Shown piece by piece: positions 23,940 through 34,110 of a stretch of DNA of 64,000 nucleotides (positions are counted from its first letter, which is position 1; every line of letters begins with the position of its first letter). The notes below the pieces were generated by a model that worked only from the letters and a program-made list of their open reading frames with translations, was not told where the DNA came from and searched no databases. The DNA is taken from positions 23,570,799-23,634,798 of the forward strand of contig NC_081151.1 in NCBI RefSeq assembly GCF_958295425.1, given 5' to 3'. Source of the DNA: Solea solea. Lineage: Eukaryota; Chordata; Actinopteri; Pleuronectiformes; Soleidae. The translations under genes and the position numbers were made by a program.

Positions 23940-24426
23940 GTGAGTGAACATGAACCCTCTGCACCCAGTCCTCTCCTCCTCTCCTCCTCCTCCCATCTTC
24001 TCTGTCCTCTCTCTTCACATTTCCTCTCTGTCTTCTTCTTCTTCTTCCTCTCATCCCCTCGTCCTCCTCCCTCAGGTGTGTTAATGGATGGCAGAGTTCT
24101 GCAGACTTCTCACTTTCTCAGGTCCACAGAACAACATCAGCAGCATAATTACCATCAGTCAGGTTTTATTAAGATTCATCAGCTGAGAGTTTTCTCTTCC
24201 TGCTCTGATCCTCCTCTTCATTTCATCGCTGAATTATCCTGTTTGTGCTCTTTTTCCTCCTCTTTCTGTTTCCTCATGTAAATCACTCTCTCTCCCTCCC
24301 TCTCTCTGCTGCTGTTTATCGACTGTAAACTCCGTTAAAGACGTTTTGATGTGTTTCACTCAGTGAATGTTAATAAAACAAACATCACACAGGATTCAAA
24401 CCCATAACCCTCTTGCTGTGAGGCGC

Positions 24427-24462
<36 letters not shown>

Positions 24463-24773
24463 AATTCTTCTCAGTCTGATGCTCGTTATTCTAATTTCCA
24501 ACTTTACGTCAGTTTTGGCTCAAAGACGAAGAAGAAGAAATAAAGAAAGAGTGGATTAGGAAACTGTTATTTATTCTTGTCCTCCGTCTCTCGTTTGTCT
24601 TCCTCTGTTCCTCGTCGTCCATCACGTCTCCGTCTTCTACTGTTTAAACAAAAACAAATGAAGCTGCTTTTCTTTCTCTCTCTCTCTCTGTGTTTGTTTC
24701 ATGTTTTTGTTACTTTATTAGCAGAAGCTTGAAGTGTGATACTAATACATGATTTTCCTTCTCTGTCTCTCAG
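23940..24773 (+). other. akap6: akap6 intron
   Basis: This is an 834-bp phase-0 intron (gtgagt...tctctcag). It contains a (TG)n tract at 24429-24461, next to a reverse-strand tRNA-like SINE fragment at 24393-24430. Confidence 0.8.
24393..24430 (-). mobile_element. tRNA-like SINE head fragment
   Basis: On the minus strand it reads CACTGGCGCCTCACAGCAAG, then AGGGTTATGGGTTTGAATCC, a tRNA-like A/B-box pair of SINE type. It is only about 40 bp long. Confidence 0.6.
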
Positions 24774-24872
24774 GTGAGCTCTCCGTCAGCTGTCAATCAT
24801 GTCACCAGAGCAGCACAGGGGCGGGGCCAGACCTCAGCGAGACACACCCCCTCCAGGCCGGCACCGCTTAGA
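24774..24872 (+). CDS. akap6: akap6 small 3' exon (33 codons), likely
   Basis: This 99-bp open segment lies between a strong acceptor (ttctctgtctctcag) and a strong donor (AGA|gtaagtga), phase 0 at both ends, so it fits the reading frame of both neighbours. It reads VSSPSAVNHVTRAAQGRGQT and SARHTPSRPAPLR, a basic, Ser/Pro-rich peptide. I do not recognise this peptide from mammalian AKAP6, and the assignment rests on splice sites and phase. A transcript could skip it without a frameshift. Confidence 0.65.
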
Positions 24873-25182
24873 GTAAGTGAAAAAACATTCTGAAGCAGTG
24901 TCTCCCACAGTGTAGGCCGCTACCCCCTGGTGGAGCTCGGAGGTCCTGCAGCTGTGCCTCACACACGTATAAGAAACCTTTAAAACCTTAATGTTATACA
25001 CGTGTTTTCATTCTGATTCACTGTGATTTAAAACCTTAGATCCAGTGAAATCATCCGGGTTCTTGTCGTCTCTGTCGTAAACACGTCACATGACTCGCTT
25101 CGTCTCACCTGAATCACTGTATGAAAAAAACACATCATTTACAACGTTTTCTATTTTTAATTTACTTTGTAAACTCAAACAA

Positions 25183-25185
<3 letters not shown>

Positions 25186-25231
<46 letters not shown>

Positions 25232-25453
25232 CAGCCCTGTGGGCGCCTCCAGGGCTCAGCAAAACCTATTGCCCTCGTACTACATACACACACACAAACA
25301 CACACACACACACACAGACACACAAACAGAAACACACACACACACAGAGACACATAGACACATAGACACATAGACACACCCCTGAGGGCAGGGCATAAAA
25401 GTCCAGGTAGACGCTCTGACAACCCAACAGCTGCAGGTTAGACAGACATGATG

Positions 25454-25494
<41 letters not shown>

Positions 25495-25890
25495 GACAAA
25501 CCTGCATACACACTCACGTGCAAACACATACACACATCAAGGTACAAAATCAAGCTCAGTACACACACAGAGAGACACACACACACACTACACATGTAAA
25601 CCTATGACAAAAGACGCACACACACACACACACACACATCATATCAGTGATGTGTACAGCTGGTCCTGACCCCCATGGCGTGCCCCAGTCTAGCCCACCT
25701 GTTCACACACACACACTCACACACACACACACACACACAGGTGCAATTAAAGCAATCGTAAATGCGGCTCATGATGTGCTCTGTGACCCAGACAGCAGAA
25801 GGTCTGTGTGTGTGCGTCTGTGTGTCTGTCTGTGTGTGTGTGTGTGTGTCTGTGTGTGCGTGTGTGTGTGTCTGTGTGTGTGTGTGTGAC
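25186..25890. repeat. Compound TG/CA microsatellite cluster in akap6 last intron
   Basis: (TG)n occurs at 25186-25231, CA/CAGA mixtures at 25285-25378, (CA)n at 25457-25491, 25616-25638 and 25703-25739, and TG/TCTG at 25802-25888. Confidence 0.95.
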
Positions 25891-26229
25891 GACAGATTCA
25901 GCTGCAGTCGAATGTTCAAGTCGACGAATCAAAGTCAACAAGAAACAAAATAAAATGGTTAAAACAAAAAAAGTAAAATAACCCGAAACAAATAAGGTTG
26001 AAAATATTGACATTAACGTTAAAATAAAGAAACAACATATTTGTGTCACAGTAACTCACCGCTGCCACCTACTACTACAGCGTGTCAGATTTGTCAATGG
26101 CTCCGCCCCCTTTACTGTTTCATTATGACCGATAATCTTGATAAGAAGTCGTGTGTGATAAAGTGACAGAAGCTTGTTGGTATCACTTTTGAGACACCAA
26201 GTATCAGGTATAATATTAGATATCGTGAT

Positions 26230-27075
26230 AATATTGTATCGTGACTGAAATATCGTGACTTAAATATCGTGACTGAAATATCCTGACTGAAATATCGTGA
26301 CTTAAATATTGTGACTGAAATATCGTGACTTAAATATCGTGACTGAAATATCCTGACTGAAATATCCTGACTGAAATATTGTGACTTAAATATCCTGACT
26401 GAAATATCGTGACTTAAATATCGTGATAATAGTGTGTCTCTGGTGATTCCCACCCCGGCTGGTGACTTAAATATTGTGACTGAAATATCGTGACTGAAAT
26501 ATCGTGACTTAAATATCCTGACTGAAATATCGTGACTTAAATATCGTGATAATAGTGTGTCTCTGGTGATTCCCACCCCGGCTGGTGACTTAAATATTGT
26601 GACTGAAATATTGTGACAGAAATATCGTGACTGAAATATCGTGACTTAAATATCCTGACTGAAATATCGTGACTTAAATATCCTGACTGAAATATCGTGA
26701 CTTAAATATCGTGATAATAGTGTGTCTCTGGTGATTCCCACCCCGGCTGGTGACTTAAATATTGTGACTGAAATATTGTGACAGAAATATCGTGACTGAA
26801 ATATCGTGACTTAAATATCCTGACTGAAATATCGTGACTTAAATATCCTGACTGAAATATCGTGACTTAAATATCGTGATAATAGTGTGTCTCTGGTGAT
26901 TCCCACCCCGGCTGGTGACTTAAATATTGTGACTGAAATATTGTGACAGAAATATCGTGACTGAAATATCGTGACTTAAATATCCTGACTGAAATATCGT
27001 GACTTAAATATCCTGACTGAAATATCGTGACTTAAATATCGTGATAATAGTGTGTCTCTGGTGATTCCCACCCCG
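26230..27075 (+). repeat. Higher-order tandem array of 14-bp ATATCGTGAC units in 165-bp blocks
   Basis: The basic unit is 14 bp (TGACTGAAATATCG, alternating with TGACTTAAATATCC). It is grouped into larger blocks, each ending in the same spacer, GTGTCTCTGGTGATTCCCAC. The spacer starts at 26434, 26557, 26722, 26887 and 27052, giving periods of 123, 165, 165 and 165 bp. The last three blocks look identical by eye. A similar ATATCGTGATA motif outside the array (26160-26230) resembles the ends of a fish repeat seen also at 14460-14530. Confidence 0.95.
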
Positions 27076-27258
27076 GCTGTCGACACTGTTAAAGTATCTT
27101 GTGTTTTCAGTCAGTTCATCACGCAGCTGAAAACATCGCAGGTTTGTTAACGATAAACTGAAGAAACGTCACGTAGTTAGCATCTGGTCATTTATGTCCG
27201 GCCACTGTGTGTGTGTGTGTGTGCGTGCGTGTGTGGGTATGTGTGCGTGCGTGTGTGG

Positions 27259-27294
<36 letters not shown>

Positions 27295-27334
27295 ATTCTC
27301 ATGTCTCTCTCTTTTTCTTTGTCCGTCCTCTCAG

Positions 27335-27379
27335 AGACTCCCTGTCCTCGGAGCAGGAGCCTCCAGGATCCACCTGTAG
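27335..27379 (+). CDS. akap6: akap6 terminal coding exon with stop codon (14 codons plus stop), likely
   Basis: After the acceptor gtccgtcctctcag, the frame carried over from the previous exon reads RLPVLGAGASRIHL and then TAG at 27377. Mammalian AKAP6 has a different C-terminal sequence as I recall it, so homology does not confirm this end. The other two frames run slightly further (stops near 27400). I choose phase 0 because all upstream junctions are phase 0. The exon must also carry the 3' UTR. Confidence 0.55.
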   Translation, partial: RLPVLGAGASRIHL

Positions 27380-27876
27380 GGGGAGCTCTCTGCTGATCTG
27401 ATCTGTCCTGTGGGTTTCATCTCTCCTCCTCCTCCTCCTCTTCCTCCTCCTGCTCTTCCTCTTCCTCTTCTGCTTCTGGATCTCCTCCACGTTGTGACGT
27501 TGAACAGAAAAGATGATGATTGTGATTTGAAGAAAAAGTAAAGGTTTAAGTGTTAGCAACACAAAGACGTCATTTAACTGAGATTATCTGCTGGATTATT
27601 AGAAATCAAAGTGGAACAGAGCAGCACACACACACTGACTGAACTTTACTTTTTAACCTGTTGAACCACACACACATTTATGTCCTCGTCGTCCACACTA
27701 ACATGTTTGATGTCCACGTGGCGTCCGCAAGAGACACAAGTGTGAGTGTGACCACGACGATGATGATGTCACTTCCTGTAAATACACAGGAATTCTTTGC
27801 TGCGTTTTCTACGACGCATCTCTGTTTGTTTCCACGTCAGACGAGAGATCACGTGAGATCACCTGAGGTCACATGA

Positions 27877-27918
27877 GATCACGTCAGGTCACATGTGGTC
27901 ATGTGACCTGACGTGATC
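27877..27918 (+). other. Perfect 19-bp inverted repeat (hairpin) in putative 3' UTR
   Basis: The left arm GATCACGTCAGGTCACATG (27877-27895) and right arm CATGTGACCTGACGTGATC (27900-27918) are exact reverse complements with a TGGT loop. The arms contain AGGTCA/TGACCT half-sites. Related direct repeats of GATCAC lie just upstream (27848-27880). Confidence 0.9.
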
Positions 27919-29816
27919 GGCCATTTTGTTCACATCTGTGAAGATTCTCCGCTCATATCTGTTAAAAAAACCGAATTTTAAAACTCCTGTCGTCTAAGTT
28001 TGCATTTTCACATTTTATTTGTTAAATGAGACTGAGCAAAAATAAAATCAAGTAAATAATGGAGATCGCTAACCCCTGACCTTTGACGAACCAAACAAAG
28101 CAAACGTAGACGCGGATTTGTCGCATGTGACGAGTAAGTGCAAACGTTCCTGTGACCAAAGTCACACGATTGACGCAAGAAAACACAACCTACGAACTTT
28201 CACCTCTTCTAGAAAATGTCCTTTTTTTTGGTAAAGAGAACGGATTAGCTTTAACAACGTTGGATTATGGGAATTTTTCCTCCTCAGATTAAAAAATAAA
28301 TAAAATACAAGTGATAAAAAAGTAAAAGCATCATTTTCAACTCATCATAAATAAAACGTAAAACTAAAACATTACCACAATTAAAAGAACTTCCTATTTG
28401 TCGCTTTATTTAGTTTCTGTTAATTAATAAAGATTTTTCTTTTATTCAGGTTTTACGTGAAAGATTAATCGCAAGTTCCTTTAGCTAACGATAGCGATAA
28501 CAATCTGAAATGTTCTCAGCTGATTCGAACACTGTGTTCACGCCGGACGCGACGCAAGGTCACGTGAGGTTACGTGTCATGAGATCGGCCATTTTGTTCA
28601 CGTCTGTGAAAATTCTCCTCTCAAAAAAAAAACAAAATATGAATTTAAGTAAAGTACGCGCAACACGTTTACATTCAGAGTCAACGCACAGGTACGAGAC
28701 TCTCGACGGCCGGGCCGAGACGCACATCAACATCGCACAAATCGCATCTGGCCCATGGGTTAGAATAGATCATTCGACTTTTGCGAAAAATCGCGATGTC
28801 GTAGCGGCGGTTTCTTCTCTGCAGACGTTTCTACAACAGTTTTGGTTGATGGTGAAAAGAAATGACCGCTCACTCTGCTCTGAATCTGCGGACCATGAGG
28901 TGTCCACGTCAGGAGGGACACGGAGCTGAAGGTCGTACCAGCGCTCTGCCGCTGATGGCGATCTGTTTAAAATACGCCCACTTGAGGCCAGAGCTCCAAT
29001 CGCGATTGGCGCAGAGCTACGCGTCAAATGTGAATCCGCACCGACGTGGTACTTGCGACCGGACTCCGCGTGGGGAGAAATCGCGTTGAAACACAGCACG
29101 AAACTTAAAATGGAAGAAAAACGGCTGAAATGTCGGATAAAACTGCGCAGAAACAAACACGGACAAACCTCGATGAACGGAAAACGATTCAAAGAGTCTG
29201 GTTTGCTGTCGTTTAAATCGTGATGGTAAAAGATGATCGACGTGCGAGACGTCGCATCTCCTCTTCTTTACTCAATGAAACTGTAGAGTTATGATTTCAT
29301 CTATGCAACACGACCAAAGTTAGTGAACGCTGACGACTGTCGGCGAGGACGCGTGTTGTTGTTGTTGTTGTTACATAAAAAAAGACTTTACCGTTACTTT
29401 CTTCTTCTTTTGTCGACACTGAGGGTTAGAGGTCGGCGTTGAGACGCGTCGGCGTTGAGACGCGTCTGCGCGCGCGCGCGTGTGTGTGTGTGTGTGTGTG
29501 TGTAGAACAAAGTTAGGGTTTGAAATCTTTACGATATTTATAATTGTGTGCCTTGCTCTTCTGTCGTTTACTTTTTGTTCATGAAAAAAAACCCACGGCT
29601 TCTTGAGTTTGGCGAGGATAAAAATACAAAGACGCGGCGCGAGTTTGACGTTGACTTTGTGTAAATATGTAAAAGTGTAAAAGCAGACGATGATGGGATG
29701 CTTGGTCTGTGTGTTTCTTTACGTTTGTGGCCTGTGATGTGAAATATCTTTATTATTAGACATAAAAGAGCTCGACTGCATGGATCTGTCAAACTACACC
29801 AAACCAACCGTCCACA

Positions 29817-29822
29817 AATAAA
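29817..29822 (+). terminator. akap6: Polyadenylation signal AATAAA, candidate akap6 3' end
   Basis: AATAAA is followed within 20-45 bases by TG/T-rich sequence (ttttgtttggtgattttttcgg), the usual arrangement for cleavage. Earlier AATAAA motifs near 28299 and 28348 lack such a clear downstream element but could be used. Confidence 0.5.
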
Positions 29823-30149
29823 CTTAATTTATTGGAAAAACATCATTTTGTTTGGTGATTTTTTCGGTTACTTTTACAAAAACATGTGAAACTTGTCCTG
29901 AAATTCATCTTCTGTTGTCTTTTTCAAACTGGCTCCACAGCGCCCCTGCAGGCAAACGTCGCACTAACACGGAAACTTAGTGCAGAGTGCATTAGCAGCT
30001 GTCTCCATCGCCCCCTACTGTCTGTTAGAGGAAAAACCTGCATTACTTCACAGCACCACGGTGAGTTTTTACACCAGTGACAGACAGACTGTAGGGGGCG
30101 CTCTGTCGGCCACCAGGCTGTTTCATGACACACAATAAATACCCAGATT

Positions 30150-30240
30150 CATTCATTCATTCATTCATTCATTTTCTACCACTTTATCCTCCACAAGGGC
30201 GGAGCCAATCCCAGCTGACGGAGAGAAACTAAACCTCGTT
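30150..30240 (+). mobile_element. Teleost dispersed-repeat fragment
   Basis: (ATTC)n is followed by ATTTTCTACCACTTTATCCT and GGAGCCAATCCCAGCTGAC, a sequence frequent in fish genomes. I do not assign its class. Confidence 0.6.
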
Positions 30241-30369
30241 ACTTTCACTTTCACACTTGGTGACTGTGTTAAACACTAAAGCCTGTAGGGGGCAGTAGCT
30301 GAGAGTCAGAGACAGTTTTACATAAAATTCTTTTCACGTTTGATGTAAAAAGATTTTCACTGATGGAGG

Positions 30370-30411
<42 letters not shown>

Positions 30412-30761
30412 TCCCTGACCTTCCTGTGATGGAGTCAGCGTTAGTCTCCGGTCACTAATATTCCTAAAGTGTGTGTGTTTATCATCAGCTCGTTGGTCTC
30501 GTGGTCGGGTGTTAAATGTTTCACGTGTGTGGAATGAAGTGGGACACATGGTTACACATATAAATAAAAAGAATGAAAGAAAGAAAGCACAGGTCTAATT
30601 AAAGGGCAGGAAAATAAATCTTTGGAAGATCAAAAAGAACAACAAACAGCAAAGTTAACGATGTGTTTGTGATGATTGAGGTTCTGACATCATCACGTTT
30701 GATTTCAAATGAACTGCTGAAGAAAACACACGTGTAAAGGGATAGTTGAGGTTTTTAGACA

Positions 30762-30865
30762 AAACTTCACTTTCTGTCTCACAGTGAGATAAAGACGTGA
30801 ACATGTTCTTAAAGACATCGGAGACTTAGTTAAGTCTTTTATTTAGTGGCTAAAATCAGTTTTTC
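30762..30865. mobile_element. MITE family A, outer-arm fragment
   Basis: It contains TCTCACAGTGAGATAAAGAC, GTGAACATGTTCTTAAAGAC and a trailing ...ttagtggctaaaatcag, but lacks the ACCACTCACTCTCCC part. Confidence 0.65.
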
Positions 30866-31067
30866 CTGGTGTCAGTGAAGTAGGTTTAAATGACAATTCT
30901 GTCTTTTTGTGTGTGTGTGTGTGTGACTGTTGACTGTCGACCGCGGCTCATTGTTGAGCTGTGATGTTGATCGTGTCTGAAGGAGCGGTCACATGACTGA
31001 TAAACACTGATGAATGGAAATGGAAATGACTTCAGAGGGGAAATCTAATATGGACGAAGCAGCAGGA

Positions 31068-31103
<36 letters not shown>

Positions 31104-31550
31104 GCGGGGGGGGGGGGGGGAGGGGGGATATTTGCCTTTTTGCAATTAACAAGATATGTTCTTTTTTTGTGGTCAGAAAAATGGAAATGACTTTTAAGGT
31201 CGAAAAGGTCGAGCGCATCGAAGCATGGTGGCTCTGCAATTACTCCTCACACACAGGGACAGGAGTGTGTGTGTCTGTGTGTGTGTGTGTGTGTGTCAGA
31301 GATCTCTTAAATGAACGAGTCAGCCGTCACACTGTTGAAAAGATCACACGTGATTACAGAACATCACACAGACACAACCAAGGAATTATCTCTGCAGTCA
31401 CACACGGACGCTTCACTTCAACACTTCTGCTCAGAGGGCGGAGCCAAACCAAACACCTCCCCTCCCGACTCTTTTCCACGATACAGCTGAAGTTCTACCA
31501 AACAAGACCACGACCAAACTATGACATCGTTAATCACTTACTGTCAACAC

Positions 31551-31739
31551 TCTGGTCCAGGTTAGTCTCCTCAGTCTGGTCCAGGTTAGTCTCCTCAGTC
31601 TGGTCCAGTCTAGTGTCCTCAGTCTGGTCCAGGTTAGTCTCCTCAGTCTGGTCCAGTCTAGTGTCCTCAGTCTGGTCCAGGTTAGTGTCCTCAGTCTGGT
31701 CCAGGTTAGTGTCCTCAGTCTGGTCCAGTCTAGTGTCCC
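31551..31739 (+). repeat. 24-bp minisatellite, eight units
   Basis: Units start at 31551, 31575, 31599, 31623, 31647, 31671, 31695 and 31719 with core TCTGGTCCAGGTTAGTCTCC. Variants alternate GGTTAG/GTCTAG and TCTCC/TGTCC. Confidence 0.95.
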
Positions 31740-32019
31740 TGTGTCTCTGTGACCTCAGCAGCTGTTTGTTATGTCAGGATTTTTCTTGTATGAATTTTAA
31801 TCGTAAACCTTGAAAACATCTGGTTCGTTTACGATGTTGAATATTTTTCTTTCTAATTTCTGTTTCTTTGCTGAAGAATTGTCACAAACGTTAAAGTTAA
31901 ACTTTCAAAACTGTTTGTATTTGCTTGTTTTTATTCCTCCGCACCAGCAGGGGGAGCACAGTGAAGGTCACAGCAGCAGAAGCAAAATCTGCTCAAGGTT
32001 ATCCGATTGTTTTTGTCCA

Positions 32020-32102
32020 ATGTCTTTGTCTCACTGTGAGACAGAAACTGTGAAACTGTCCCACACCAAAGCTCATAGAGAAAACCAGTGGTTTTAACAT
32101 CA

Positions 32103-32142
<40 letters not shown>

Positions 32143-32360
32143 AGTTGTTGATCCACTGCTGCCTCCATCACTAAGTTCTAATGTCTGATTTTGTCACTTC
32201 AGCATTTAAAATCCTTCATTCAGATTGACCTCAGTGACACAAAGTGACCACACGAGGCAGCAGTAGACCAGCAGCTCCTGTGTCCCTGTGAGCTAAAATG
32301 ACTGGTTTTCTCTGTGGACTTTGGTGTGTGAGAGTGAGTGGTTTACAGACTTCAGTTTCT
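32020..32360. mobile_element. MITE family A, complete copy with internal (CA)n
   Basis: It carries the outer arm TCTCACTGTGAGACAGAAAC, both inner arms, the internal TGCTGCCTCCATCACTAAGT and CACACGAGGCAGCAGTAGAC blocks, and (CA)n at 32103-32140. Confidence 0.85.
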
Positions 32361-32699
32361 ATTGCAGTGTCTGTAGTAAAGTGTTATCAGTGAAGCTCTT
32401 CTCCTCATCTACAGCACGTCGAGCCGTCGATGGATCACAAACCCTTGATGACTTGTGCGTCTCATATACATCCCATAATGTAGGATCAGCTTACCAACAA
32501 ATGTGTTTTCAATCTACGCTTCCATTCCCCTGCTCGTCCAGCGTCTGCGGCGCATCACAGTGCAGCTGGTGATGAGAGGACGCTGCGCTCATCAGGGAGG
32601 AGAGAGGAGGAGAGAGGAGGAGAATGAAGGACGGATCACGGAGGCTTTCTCCTCAGCGCGACTCCAACATCATTACTGACTTAGAGAAGGAGAAGGGGC

Positions 32700-32737
<38 letters not shown>

Positions 32738-33139
32738 ACGGTGTCTCCTCATTTCCATTCCACTCCCACACGAGTGGTTTAAAACACAGCAGCACCTTGA
32801 AGGATTCTAATCAAACAAACACTTTTTAAATGGAACTTTGATTCAGTGTTTCACTGAGCTGTGATTACATCCTGACAGTGTGTGTGTGTGTGTGTGTGTT
32901 TCACTCACCTGTCTGCACACCAGAACATCACAACATCTTCATTTTTTACCCTTAAAATCAAAACTCAAAAAGACATTTGTAATAAAATCATATTTTTTTA
33001 AATGAAAAAAGTAACATTATACTACTACTAATAATAATAATAATAGAGCAACTTTACTCTTTCAAAAATCATAGCCACGCCCTTTTAACAGAAGTACAGT
33101 TCAGTCAGTGAAAACAAAATGGCTGCCAGGTTTTAGCCT

Positions 33140-33515
33140 CTTGTGGAATAAAGTCTACGATATGTTTAAGAACATGTTCACGTCTTTATCTTCACTGTGA
33201 CACAGAAACTGAAGTCTGTAAACCACTCACTCTCCCACACCAAAGCCCACAGAGAAAATCACTGATTTAAGCTGCAGGGACACAGCAGCTGCTGGTCTGC
33301 TGCTGCCTCGTGTGGTCACTTTGTGTCACTGAACTAAATCTGAACCAAGATTCTCAAACGCCGAATTGACAAATGAACACATGAGAACGTAGTGATGGAG
33401 GCAGCAGAGGATCAACAACTCCTGTGTGCTGTTAAATGTTAAAGATGTTAAAATCACTGATTTTCTCTATGAGGTTTGGTGTGGGAGAGTGAGTGCTTTA
33501 CAAACTTCAGTTCAG
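33140..33515. mobile_element. MITE family A, complete copy without internal microsatellite
   Basis: The longest arm is visible here: from TCTACGATATGTTTAAGAAC through GTTCACGTCTTTATC and GTAAACCACTCACTCTCCCA. The internal site that carries (CA/TG)n in other copies reads only ctgtgtgctgttaaatgtt. Confidence 0.85.
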
Positions 33516-33998
33516 CTGTCACTTCATACTCCGGTCAGAAGGTGGCAGTAGTGTGACAGTAAACTGGTTTCACAGCTGCCATTTCCCATCAAAGAGTATA
33601 ATTAGAGCTTTGATTGTTTGCACCTGTTTGAAAAAAAAAAAAAAAAAAGAACGTGAGGAGGACGTTGTCACGTGTGTCTGTGACACACTTTTATTTCTCT
33701 TTTCAGTTTTTATTTTTCTCTTTTTAAAGACGTGAAAACATGGAAAGTGACGTCATGAAGGTGGAGTTTTCTCTGGAGTTCAGACTCAGCAGCTGTGACG
33801 CAGGTAAACGTGTGAGAGAGTGAGACATTCATGTGTTCACTTTATAATGACACCCTTTAAACAAGCTTGTTAGCTTATTAGCTTGTTGGTTTGTTTGTTT
33901 GTTTGCTGAGGAGAAAAAGATTGTTTGAGCAATAACAGTTTATGTTTTTAGCTTACTCGTGTTAGTGCATTAAACAAACATTAAAGTTAATGTTTGTG

Positions 33999-34110
33999 TT
34001 CAAACTAACTAACTAACTAACTTACATGTTAGTGTTCAAACTAACATTGAACTAACTTACATGTTAGTGTTCAAACTAACTAACTAACTAACTTACATGT
34101 TAGTGTTCAT
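33999..34110 (+). repeat. Direct repeat of TAACTAAC / ACATGTTAGTGTTCAAAC units
   Basis: Three copies of a 25- to 35-bp segment (actaactaac, then ttacatgttagtgttcaaac) occur in tandem. This looks like microsatellite growth within a duplicated short segment. Confidence 0.8.

Larger units (their letters stand above)
24873..27334 (+). other. akap6: akap6 last intron with dense CA arrays and a higher-order tandem repeat
   Basis: This 2,462-bp intron (gtaagt...cctctcag) is almost wholly repetitive. It has (TG)n at 25186-25231, a cluster of CA/CAGA tracts at 25280-25890 and the ATATCGTGAC array at 26230-27075, followed by (TG/CG)n at 27207-27292. Confidence 0.7.
27380..29840 (+). other. akap6: Putative akap6 3' UTR
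   Basis: This is about 2.4 kb of AT-rich sequence with few microsatellites, unlike the flanking regions. It has a long T/C-rich start, a perfect hairpin at 27877-27918, two UGUAAAUA Pumilio-type motifs (27777-27784 and 29660-29667) and a polyadenylation signal at 29817. A CpG-rich segment at 28520-29250 with TCGCG motifs (tttgcgaaaaatcgcgatg) may be an inserted DNA-transposon remnant. No coding frame here looks real. Confidence 0.55.

Noticed and set aside
26112..26576. 154-codon minus-strand frame with repeated SRYFSHDISV
   Set aside because: It is a translation of the 14-bp tandem array. The frame breaks outside it.
28510..28929. 139-codon open frame in the putative akap6 3' UTR
   Set aside because: It has no recognisable domain. 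The segment has CpG/TCGCG composition like a transposon remnant, and overlapping frames of similar length exist on the other strand (28770-29192).
31073..31813. 246-codon plus-strand frame
   Set aside because: It is composed of (TG)n, poly-G, unique sequence and the 24-bp minisatellite, with no domain and no splice context in keeping with a gene.
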